Assembly (NCBI GenBank): GCA_937988735.1
Contig: CALKHQ010000103.1
Coordinates: forward strand, 1 to 25,322
DNA length: 25,322 nucleotides
Reading direction: 5' to 3'
Origin: an uncultured Alphaproteobacteria bacterium
GTDB taxonomy: Bacteria > Pseudomonadota > Alphaproteobacteria > CALKHQ01
Both the position numbers and the translations under genes were made by a program. Below, piece after piece: positions 1 through 6,646 of this stretch. The notes beneath the pieces are model-generated. The model ran no database searches and was not told the origin of the DNA. It worked only from the letters and a program-made list of their open reading frames with translations. Numbering within the stretch: position 1 is the stretch's first letter; the number at the start of each line of letters is the position of its first letter.

Positions 1-1
1 G

Positions 2-508
2 GTGCGGGCGCTGGTGGACAGGGCGGCGCGCTCCCTCGGCATCACCGACGGCGTGGTCAAGGGCGACATCGTCGTCACCGACGGCGAGCCGATGGTGATC
101 GAGATGGCGGCGCGGCTGTCCGGCGGCTACTTCTGCACCCACGAGATTCCGCTGAACACGGGCGTCGATTTCGTCGGCGCCGCCATCCGTCAGGCGCTGG
201 GGATGCCGGTCGATCCGGCCGATCTCGCGCCGCGGTTCCAGCGCTGCGTCTCCCAGCGCTACCTCTTCCCGCCGCCCGGGCGCATCGTCGCGATCGAGGG
301 CGCGCGCACGGTGACGACGCTTCCCGGCGTTGCCTACTTCCAGCTGCGGGCGCGGGTCGGCGACGTGATCGGCCCCATCGACTGCCACCCGGCGCGCGGC
401 GGGGTGGTGATCGCCACCGGGGCGGACCGCGACGAGGCGCGCGCCAATGCGGAACGCGCCGTGGCATCCGTGGAGTTCGCCACCGCCCGGGTCGCGGCGG
501 CAGAATAG
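2..508 (+). CDS. ATP-grasp enzyme, C-terminal part (partial at left edge)
   Basis: The reading frame is open from the first bases and ends with TAG at 506-508, so this is the last ~168 residues of a longer protein whose true start lies outside the window. The stretch EMAARLSGG (about residues 34-42 of the visible part) is typical of the metal- and phosphate-binding end of ATP-grasp enzymes of the carbamoyl-phosphate-synthase/biotin-carboxylase type, and the remainder fits the small C-terminal subdomain of that fold. The family joins a carboxylate to an amine or thiol nucleophile using ATP; the substrate cannot be told from this fragment. The next gene begins 2 nt after the stop, so the two are probably co-transcribed. 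Family assignment is fairly safe; the substrate is unknown. Confidence 0.75.
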   Translation: MRALVDRAARSLGITDGVVKGDIVVTDGEPMVIEMAARLSGGYFCTHEIPLNTGVDFVGAAIRQALGMPVDPADLAPRFQRCVSQRYLFPPPGRIVAIEGARTVTTLPGVAYFQLRARVGDVIGPIDCHPARGGVVIATGADRDEARANAERAVASVEFATARVAAAE

Positions 509-510
509 CG

Positions 511-1935
511 ATGTCCGCCCCCAACCCGTACCGCAGGCTCGGTTTCGAGCGGATCGCGGCCGGGGACGTTGCCGGCGCGCTTGCGCCGCTCCGGACCGCA
601 CATCTGCTCGATCCGGACGACGGCGACCTGCGCCGGGTGCTGGTGCAGGCGCTCTACGTCGTCGGCGAGCAGGCGCGGCTGGCGGGCCAGCCGGAGGAGG
701 CGAGGGCCCATCTGGCGGAGGCCGCGGCGCTCGCGCCGGACGATGCGGCGGCGTGGAACAGTCTCGGCCTGTGCCACCTTGCCCTCGGCACCGCCGCCGA
801 TGCCGCCGCCTGTTTCCGCCGCGCGCTGGCGGAGAAGGCGCTCGAGGCCGCAATCCACAGCAACCTCGGCAACGCCCTCGTCCGCCTGTGCGACATGGAC
901 GGGGCGGAGGACGCCTATGCACGCGCACTCGCGCTGGCCCCCGGCAATCCCGAGTTCCGCTTCAACCGCGCCCTCCACCTGCTGCGCCGCGGCCGGCTGG
1001 CCGAGGGCTGGACGGCGTTCGCGGCCCGGCTGGAGCGGCCGGGCAGGATGCCGCCGTGCCCCGGCCCGCTGTGGGACGGCAGCGACCCGGCCGGCCGCAC
1101 CATCGCGGTATGGAGCGAGCAGGGGCTGGGAGACGAGCTCATGTTCGGCACCTGCATTCCGGACCTCGTCGCCCGCGCCGGCCGGGTGATCTGGGAATGC
1201 CATCCCAAGCTCGCGCCGCTGCTCGCCGGCGCCCTGCCGCGGGTGACGGTGGTGGCGCGGCCGGCGGACGCCGAAACGGCGCGGACGCCCGAGGCGCGCT
1301 TCCCGTGGGCGCGGGCAACGGGGCCGGTCGACGGCTGGATCGGCTGCGCCGGGCTGCCGGCCTTCTTCCGCGCGACGCCCGATACCTTTGCCGGCTCCGG
1401 TGGCTATCTGTTCGCGAGCCCCGCGCGTCGTCGCCAGGCGGCGGAGTGGCTGGCGGCGCTGCCGCGGCCACGGATCGGCCTCTGCTGGCGCAGCAGCATG
1501 ACCGGCGCGAAGCGCGACCTGACCTACGCCCGTGCGGACGAGCTTGCCGCCGTCGTCGCAGGGTCGGGCGCGTCGCCGGTGCTGCTGCAGGCTCACGCCA
1601 CCGCCGACGAGCTGGCGGCGCTCGGAATGCCGGTGGCCGCCATGCCGGGCCTCGATCTTTTCAACGACCTCGACGGCCTCGCCGGGCTGATCGCGGAGCT
1701 CGACCTCGTGATCTCGGCGGCGACGTCGGTGGCGGAGCTCGCGGGCGCGCTGGGCGTGCCGGTGTGGCGGTTCGGGCCGCAGTCGGACTGGACCCTGCTG
1801 GGGGCGACGGACGGGCGACGGCCGTGGTTCTCCTCGATGCGCGTGTTCACCCGGCCGGACTGCGAGACCGGCTGGTCGGCGCCGTTCGCGGCGATGGCGG
1901 AGGCACTCCGCGACAGTTCCTGGCTGCCGCGCTGA
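511..1935 (+). CDS. TPR protein with C-terminal glycosyltransferase-like domain
   Basis: A 474-aa protein. Residues ~8-170 are TPR-like helical pairs with alternating small and aromatic residues (for example AWNSLGLCHLALG near 81-93 and IHSNLGNALVRLCDMDGAEDAYARAL near 115-140, described by position). From ~196 onwards comes a GT-B-like domain of the kind often fused to TPRs in proteobacteria: SEQGLGDELMFG at ~202-213, and near the end a VISAATSVAELAGALG segment matching the nucleotide-sugar-binding loop of GT9/GT41-like proteins. Such proteins are usually predicted cytoplasmic glycosyltransferases or polysaccharide-related scaffolds. The usual acidic residue before TSVAHLAGALG in relatives appears replaced here (AATSVAEL), so activity is uncertain. 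It starts 2 nt after the ATP-grasp gene, implying an operon. Confidence 0.8.
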   Translation: MSAPNPYRRLGFERIAAGDVAGALAPLRTAHLLDPDDGDLRRVLVQALYVVGEQARLAGQPEEARAHLAEAAALAPDDAAAWNSLGLCHLALGTAADAAACFRRALAEKALEAAIHSNLGNALVRLCDMDGAEDAYARALALAPGNPEFRFNRALHLLRRGRLAEGWTAFAARLERPGRMPPCPGPLWDGSDPAGRTIAVWSEQGLGDELMFGTCIPDLVARAGRVIWECHPKLAPLLAGALPRVTVVARPADAETARTPEARFPWARATGPVDGWIGCAGLPAFFRATPDTFAGSGGYLFASPARRRQAAEWLAALPRPRIGLCWRSSMTGAKRDLTYARADELAAVVAGSGASPVLLQAHATADELAALGMPVAAMPGLDLFNDLDGLAGLIAELDLVISAATSVAELAGALGVPVWRFGPQSDWTLLGATDGRRPWFSSMRVFTRPDCETGWSAPFAAMAEALRDSSWLPR

Positions 1936-1954
1936 GCGCCCCTCCGGCCGGCGC

Positions 1955-1982
1955 TTGGCCGGGCCGGGCGGTGGTGTAATAT
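1955..1982 (+). promoter_or_regulatory. Candidate sigma-70 promoter for the Tat-exported thioredoxin gene
   Basis: TTGGCC at 1955-1960 and TAATAT at 1977-1982 are separated by 16 nt. The -10 element ends 10 nt before the ATG at 1993, so transcription would begin almost at the start codon. No Shine-Dalgarno sequence is seen. Prediction from sequence only. Confidence 0.5.
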
Positions 1983-1992
1983 CCGCGGCAGC

Positions 1993-2493
<501 letters not shown>

Positions 2494-2524
2494 GAGGGGC
2501 GGCGAGAGCGACGCCCGTGCGCTC

Positions 2525-2610
2525 GTCATGGCCGGACCTGTTCCAGCCATCTCCCGGGGGCGTGCGCACCCGGCACGAGATGGCCGGGACGGAGCCCGGC
2601 CGGGCATGAC
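2525..2610. repeat. REP-like palindromic doublet
   Basis: Two hairpin-forming elements lie in opposite orientation between the thioredoxin and ligase genes. The left one begins CGTC and pairs ATGGCCGGA (2528-2536) with TTCCAGCCAT (2541-2550), with one mismatch. The right one pairs GGCCGGG (2582-2588) with CCCGGCC (2595-2601) and ends CATGAC, the mirror image of the left element's CGTCATG edge. This resembles the abundant extragenic palindromes of GC-rich alphaproteobacteria and could be a paired REP unit. Confidence 0.65.
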
Positions 2611-2675
2611 AGGAACCGGAAATCGCCGCGCGTCCCGCCGCCGCGATGACGGGTGAAGGCGGGCGGCGGGTGCCC

Positions 2676-2681
2676 TAGACT
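2676..2681 (+). promoter_or_regulatory. Candidate -10 element, leaderless start of the DNA ligase gene
   Basis: TAGACT ends 7 nt before the ATG at 2689, placing a predicted transcription start on or next to the A of the start codon. The -35 region (GTGAAG at 2653-2658) is weak. No Shine-Dalgarno sequence lies between the element and the ATG. Confidence 0.4.
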
Positions 2682-2688
2682 CTCCGCC

Positions 2689-4299
2689 ATGCTCGCCTTC
2701 GCCCGCCTGCTCGATTCCCTGAGCTTCATGCCGTCGCGCAACGGCAAGCTGCGGCTGATGACGGACTACCTTGCGGCGATCGCCGACCCTGCGGACCGGC
2801 TGGACCGGGGGTGGGCGATGGCAGCGCTGACCGGGGAACTGCGCCTCGCGGCGGCGAAGCCGGCGATGGTGCGCGCGCTCGCCGCCGCCCGCACCGACCC
2901 CGAACTGTTCGCCTGGTCCTACGACTATGTCGGCGACCTTGCCGAGACGGTGGCGCTGATCTGGCCGGCGGCGGCCACCACCGCAGCCCCGCCGCGGCTC
3001 GCGGCGGTAATCGAGGCGCTGGAGACGACGCCGAAGCGCGACCTGCCGGCGCTGGTCGCCGGCTGGCTGGACACGATGGACGCAACCGGCCGCTGGGCGC
3101 TGCTCAAGCTCATCACCGGGGCGCTGCGCGTCGGCGTCTCGGCGCGGCTGGCCAAGACCGCGCTGGCGGCGGCGCACGACCGCCCGGTGGACGAGATCGA
3201 GGAGCTGTGGCACGCCCACCGGCCGCCCTATGCGGAACTGTTCGACTGGCTCGCGGGCCATGCGGGGCGCCCCGACGTGTCGGCGACCGCCGCCTTCCGG
3301 CCGGTCATGCTCGCGCATCCGCTGGACGAGGCGGCCGACCTGCCGAAGCTCGACCCCGCCGACTATGTGGCGGAGTGGAAGTGGGATGGCATCCGGGTCC
3401 AGCTCGCCCGCCGCGGCGGCGAGTGCCGGCTCTATTCCCGCACCGGCGACGACATCGCCGGCACCTTTCCCGAGATCGCCGCAGCGCTGGCCGACGAGGC
3501 GGTGCTCGACGGCGAGCTTCTCGTCGGCAGCCAGGACGGGGACGGCCGCTGGACCGTCGGCACCTTCAATGCGCTGCAGCAGCGGCTGAACCGCAAGGAG
3601 GCCGGGCCACGGCTGATCCGCGAGTTCCCCGCCTTCGTGCGCCTCTACGACATCCTGATCGACGGCGAGGAGGATCTGCGCCCGTTGCCCTTCGTCGCGC
3701 GCCGGGCGCGGCTCGAGGCCTGGTACGCGCGCCGCCCGCGGCCCCATTTCGACCTCTCGCCGCTGCTGCCGTTCGCCGACTGGGAGAGCCTTGCGGCGCT
3801 CCGCGCCGGGGCGCGCGGGCAGGGCATCGAGGGGGTGATGCTGAAGCGGCGGGATTCCGCCTATGTCGCCGGGCGGCCCAAGGGTCCGTGGTTCAAGTGG
3901 AAGCGCGATGCGCTCACCGTCGACGCCGTGCTGATGTACGCCCAGCGCGGCCACGGCAAGCGCTCGTCCTTCTACTCCGACTACACCTTCGGGTGCTGGC
4001 GCACCGCCGACGCAGGCGGGCGGGAGCTGGTCCCGGTGGGCAAGGCCTATTTCGGCTTCACCGACGAGGAGCTGCGGCGGCTGGACAGGTGGATCCGCGA
4101 CCACACCACCCGCCGCTACGGCCCGGTGCGCGAGGTGGCGCCGGGGCTGGTGCTCGAGGTCGCCTTCGACAGCATCCACGCCTCGACCCGCCACAAGTCC
4201 GGCCTCGCCATGCGCTTTCCGCGCGTTGCGCGCATCCGGTGGGACAAGCCGGCGGAGGAGGCGGACCATGTCGAGGCGCTGCTGGCGCTCGCGGAGTGA
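2689..4299 (+). CDS. ATP-dependent DNA ligase (LigB/LigC-like, repair type)
   Basis: A 536-aa enzyme that seals nicks using ATP. Residues 1-~200 are the N-terminal DNA-binding domain. The adenylation motif KWDGIR has the nucleophile at Lys231. Further motifs follow in order: YSRTGDD (motif Ia region), DGELLV, EGVMLKR and WFKWKR. A C-terminal OB-fold domain ends in FDSIHASTRHKSGLAMRFPR. This order and length match the bacterial ligase that normally sits beside a ligase-associated exonuclease and an Lhr-like helicase. Neither partner is present here; the neighbours are a thioredoxin and a metallopeptidase. I chose the ATG at 2689 over an in-frame codon at 2653 because family members begin close to the residues MLAFARLLDSL and because of the -10-like element just upstream. 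Confidence 0.92.
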   Translation: MLAFARLLDSLSFMPSRNGKLRLMTDYLAAIADPADRLDRGWAMAALTGELRLAAAKPAMVRALAAARTDPELFAWSYDYVGDLAETVALIWPAAATTAAPPRLAAVIEALETTPKRDLPALVAGWLDTMDATGRWALLKLITGALRVGVSARLAKTALAAAHDRPVDEIEELWHAHRPPYAELFDWLAGHAGRPDVSATAAFRPVMLAHPLDEAADLPKLDPADYVAEWKWDGIRVQLARRGGECRLYSRTGDDIAGTFPEIAAALADEAVLDGELLVGSQDGDGRWTVGTFNALQQRLNRKEAGPRLIREFPAFVRLYDILIDGEEDLRPLPFVARRARLEAWYARRPRPHFDLSPLLPFADWESLAALRAGARGQGIEGVMLKRRDSAYVAGRPKGPWFKWKRDALTVDAVLMYAQRGHGKRSSFYSDYTFGCWRTADAGGRELVPVGKAYFGFTDEELRRLDRWIRDHTTRRYGPVREVAPGLVLEVAFDSIHASTRHKSGLAMRFPRVARIRWDKPAEEADHVEALLALAE

Positions 4300-4367
4300 C
4301 GGGGAACGGGCGCGGTTCGCCGCATGTTGTTGCAGGCACCTGCGGCCTGCGGGAGGGGAGGGCAGCC

Positions 4368-5270
4368 ATGCGCTGGAGAGGACGCCGCCAGAGCAGCAAC
4401 ATCGAATACGCCCGCAGCAGCCGCCGCGGCGCGTCCCTCGGCGGTCTCGGCCGCGGCGCGCCGATGCGGCTTCCGCTCGGCCGCGGCGGAGGCGGCATCG
4501 GCATCGGCTCCCTCGTCATCCTCGTCGTGCTGTATTTCGCGCTCAGGGCCTGCGGCATCGACCCGCTGGCGATGATGGAGGAGGGGCAGCCGGGCGGCAC
4601 GCCGTTCACGCAGGAGGAGGGGACGCCCGTCCCGGAGGAGATGCGGGAGTTCGTCGCCGTCGTGCTGGCGGAGACCGAGGACGTCTGGCACGGCCTGTTC
4701 GAAGCCCAGGGCGCCGTCTACGAGGAGCCGACACTGACGCTGTTTTCCGGCGGCGTCAGCTCCGCATGCGGCTTCGCCTCGTCCGCAGCGGGGCCGTTCT
4801 ACTGCCCGGGCGACGACCGCATCTATCTCGACACCAGCTTCTTCGGCGAGCTCGACCGGCGCTTCGGTGCCTCCGGCGATTTCGCCCAGGCCTATGTGAT
4901 CGCGCACGAGGTCGGCCACCACGTCCAGAACCTTGCCGGCATCCTGCCGCGGGTGAACCAGATGCGGGCGCAGATGGGCGAGGCGGAGTCCAACCGGATG
5001 TCGGTCCGGGTCGAGCTGCAGGCCGACTGCTTCGCCGGCGTCTGGGCGCACTTCACCGCCCAGCGCGGGCTCCTCGAGGAGGGCGATCTCGAGGAGGCGC
5101 TGAACGCCGCCCGGCAGATCGGCGACGACACCCTGCAGAAGCGCAGCCAGGGCTATGTGGTGCCGGAGAGCTTCAGCCACGGCACCTCCGCCCAGCGCCA
5201 GGAATGGTTCGCCCGCGGCTTCCGCACCGGCCGCATCGCCGACTGCGACACCTTCGACGGCGCCCTCTGA
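4368..5270 (+). CDS. Membrane-anchored neutral zinc metallopeptidase (YpfJ-like)
   Basis: A 300-aa protein with an Arg/Gly-rich cytoplasmic N-terminus (1-~45), one membrane helix at about 46-62, and a catalytic domain outside the membrane. The zinc site HEVGHH (His180, Glu181, His184) is visible; a downstream ELQADCFAG probably supplies the third ligand. Two cysteines near 134 and 146 may form a disulfide. This is the widespread 'neutral zinc metallopeptidase' family (YpfJ/KPN_02809 type), whose physiological substrates are unknown. The ATG at 4368 has a strong GGGAGGGGAGGG ribosome binding site 5 nt upstream. It follows the ligase gene by 68 nt and may be read from the same transcript. Confidence 0.9.
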   Translation: MRWRGRRQSSNIEYARSSRRGASLGGLGRGAPMRLPLGRGGGGIGIGSLVILVVLYFALRACGIDPLAMMEEGQPGGTPFTQEEGTPVPEEMREFVAVVLAETEDVWHGLFEAQGAVYEEPTLTLFSGGVSSACGFASSAAGPFYCPGDDRIYLDTSFFGELDRRFGASGDFAQAYVIAHEVGHHVQNLAGILPRVNQMRAQMGEAESNRMSVRVELQADCFAGVWAHFTAQRGLLEEGDLEEALNAARQIGDDTLQKRSQGYVVPESFSHGTSAQRQEWFARGFRTGRIADCDTFDGAL

Positions 5271-5303
5271 CCGGGCTCCGGTCACGCCCTCCCCTCCCTC
5301 TCC

Positions 5304-5333
5304 TCGTCGTGGTCCGGCGCGACCGTCCCACCC
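5304..5333 (+). repeat. REP-like element, degenerate copy
   Basis: TCGTCGTGGTCCGGC followed by GACCG and TCCCACCC. It matches the left arm of the element at 5543-5573, but the right arm has decayed, so the hairpin is imperfect. Confidence 0.5.
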
Positions 5334-5430
5334 ACGCGGCAGGGGCCGCATGTGCCGGGCATGGCCGGCCACGGTCTGCTGCAGCGGCGGCGTGAGCCGT
5401 CGGACGACGGGTGCCGCGGCTGGCCCGTGG

Positions 5431-5457
5431 ATGCTCCGGTCAAGCCGGAGCATGACG
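5431..5457 (-). repeat. REP-like palindrome
   Basis: ATGCTCCGG (5431-5439) pairs perfectly with CCGGAGCAT (5445-5453) around the loop TCAAG, followed by GACG. On the minus strand it reads CGTCATGCTCCGG-CTTGA-CCGGAGCAT, the same orientation and loop as the plus-strand copy at 5543-5573. Confidence 0.7.
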
Positions 5458-5542
5458 CAGTGGGAGTGGGTCGCCGTCCTGCCGTGGCGGCCAGGTCCGC
5501 ACGCGGTGGCGGGGACTGACGCCCGTCGTCGCTGCTCCCTGC

Positions 5543-5573
5543 ATCGTCGTGGTCCGGCTTGACCGGACCACGT
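5543..5573 (+). repeat. REP-like palindrome
   Basis: CGTGGTCCGG (5548-5557) pairs perfectly over 10 bp with CCGGACCACG (5563-5572) around the loop CTTGA. It lies 71 nt before the flavoprotein start codon. Confidence 0.7.
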
Positions 5574-5643
5574 GGTGGGGGCGGGTTGCGGGGGCGGACG
5601 GGTTCTGGTCAGATGCGGGCCGTTCGCGCAAGGGAGCGTCCGG

Positions 5644-6288
5644 ATGGGCTTCGAGGATCTCGACCGCAGGTTTGCCGGCGTCGTCGCCACCCACGAGGAT
5701 CTGCGGGCCGGCCGCAAGCCGCCCAGCGACGGCGCGGCGCGGAAGGTCATCGACCATATCGACGCGCACTGCGCGAAGTTCATCGCCGCCGCGCCGTTCG
5801 TCGTGCTCGCCAGCCGCAGCCGCCACGGCTGGATGGACGCCTCGCCGAAGGGCGACCCGGCCGGCTTCGTCCGCATCCTCGATGAGCGGACGCTCGCGAT
5901 CCCCGACCGGCTGGGCAACAACCGCCACGATACGCTGCACAACCTGATCGACGACCCGGCCCTGGGCCTGATCTTCATCGTGCCGCAGCGGACGGAAACG
6001 CTCCGGGTCAGCGGCCGCGCGCGGGTGGTGCGCGACGAGGCGCTGCGCCAGTCGATGGCGGTGAACGGCAAGATGCCGGACTTCGCGATCGTGATGGCCG
6101 TCGAGCGCGTGCTCTACCACTGCGGCAAGTGCATGATCCGCTCGAAGCTGTGGCAGCCGGAGGCGTGGCCCGACACCTCGAACCTCTCCAGCCTTGCCGC
6201 CGCGGTCAAGGACCACGCCCGCCTCGCCCCGCCGGTGCCCGAGCTCGAGCGCTGGATCGACGAGGAATACCGGACCGAGCTCTACTGA
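5644..6288 (+). CDS. Pyridoxamine 5'-phosphate oxidase-like FMN-binding protein (MSMEG_1061-like)
   Basis: A 214-aa protein with a split-barrel flavin-binding fold. The diagnostic stretch runs from IDAHCAKFIAAAPFVVLAS (about 39-57), through DASPKGDPAGF and IPDRLGNNRHDTLHN, to a VNGKMPDF...HCGKCMIRSKLW segment, which is characteristic of the MSMEG_1061-like PPOX subfamily. Members bind FMN or F420; here FMN is more likely because F420 is uncommon in this group. The substrate is unknown. I chose the ATG at 5644, not the upstream in-frame codon at 5572, because AAGGGAG lies 7-8 nt before it and homologous sequence begins there; 5572 would overlap a REP-like palindrome. It stands alone, followed by a hairpin. 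Confidence 0.88.
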   Translation: MGFEDLDRRFAGVVATHEDLRAGRKPPSDGAARKVIDHIDAHCAKFIAAAPFVVLASRSRHGWMDASPKGDPAGFVRILDERTLAIPDRLGNNRHDTLHNLIDDPALGLIFIVPQRTETLRVSGRARVVRDEALRQSMAVNGKMPDFAIVMAVERVLYHCGKCMIRSKLWQPEAWPDTSNLSSLAAAVKDHARLAPPVPELERWIDEEYRTELY

Positions 6289-6294
6289 CGCGCA

Positions 6295-6313
6295 GCCGGG
6301 CGGCGTGCCCGGC
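6295..6313 (+). terminator. Hairpin after the flavoprotein gene
   Basis: GCCGGGC (6295-6301) pairs with GCCCGGC (6307-6313) around GGCGT, six nt after the stop codon. There is no clear T-run, so termination may be weak or factor-dependent. Confidence 0.4.
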
Positions 6314-6336
6314 GCTCCTGCATCGATGCCCTGGCC

Positions 6337-6384
6337 CGCGCCGCGATCGCCGTGCTCGTTCGCGCCGCGATCGCCTGCTCGTAT
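6337..6384. repeat. Short tandem duplication, 24-bp period
   Basis: CGCGCCGCGATCGCC occurs identically at 6337-6351 and 6361-6375. The flanking (G)TGCTCGT is also repeated with a 1-nt shift. Two copies only. Confidence 0.75.
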
Positions 6385-6406
6385 TCGCCCGAGTCACAAA
6401 GGCGGT

Positions 6407-6423
6407 TTGGCAGACGCTGCCAA
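6407..6423. promoter_or_regulatory. Inverted repeat TTGGCAG-ACG-CTGCCAA, candidate operator
   Basis: A perfect 7-bp dyad with a 3-nt centre, located 224 nt before the alkaline phosphatase start. The short loop and lack of a T-run argue for a protein-binding site rather than a terminator. The binding protein is unknown. Confidence 0.4.
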
Positions 6424-6458
6424 GGATCGGAGACGGCGTCACAAGTCACGACAACTTG

Positions 6459-6482
6459 AGGTGTTAATGATCATGAACAACT
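6459..6482. promoter_or_regulatory. Near-perfect 24-bp AT-rich palindrome, candidate operator
   Basis: The core TGTTAATGATCATGAACA (6462-6479) pairs at 8 of 9 positions, and the dyad extends to 6459-6482 with 10 of 12 pairs. It is the most AT-rich dyad I noticed in the window and lies within the low-GC leader of the alkaline phosphatase. Its shape resembles Fur/Zur-type sites (TGTTA near the edges, AT-rich core), but I cannot assign the regulator. Confidence 0.5.
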
Positions 6483-6646
6483 GCTAATAATAATGCCATG
6501 GATGCGTAATCCCGAGCAAGTTACTCTATCCGTGTCACCGGTCCGTCTATCGGGCCGCGTGACAACACACGGCCAGGGGCCGCAGGCGGCCCAGGGCGGT
6601 TTGCGAAGAGGCGCCTCTTATGGCCCCCCAGCAGGAGGAGCGACCC

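Larger units (their letters stand above)
5271..5643. other. 373-bp gap without a convincing gene
   Basis: I see no coding sequence that I trust here. The gap holds three REP-like palindromes (about 5304-5333, 5431-5457, 5543-5573) and, at its right end, the ribosome binding site AAGGGAG ahead of the flavoprotein start at 5644. Confidence 0.7.
6289..6646. other. 358-bp low-GC control region ahead of the alkaline phosphatase
   Basis: No coding sequence is supported here. A 100-nt stretch (6441-6540) has 43 G/C by my count, far below the surrounding DNA. It contains an 11-nt-scale set of GTCAC motifs (6393, 6438, 6445, 6534, and inverted at 6559), two inverted repeats (6407-6423 and 6459-6482), an AATAATAAT stretch near 6486-6494 and a short tandem repeat at 6337-6384. 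It ends with the ribosome binding site AGGAGGAG before 6647. This is a probable regulated promoter region. Confidence 0.6.

Noticed and set aside
6532..6550. Possible Pho box: GTGTCAC and CCGTCTAT spaced by 11 nt before the alkaline phosphatase
   Set aside because: Only 5 of 7 and 4 of 7 positions fit the CTGTCAT half-site by eye, too weak to call a PhoB site.
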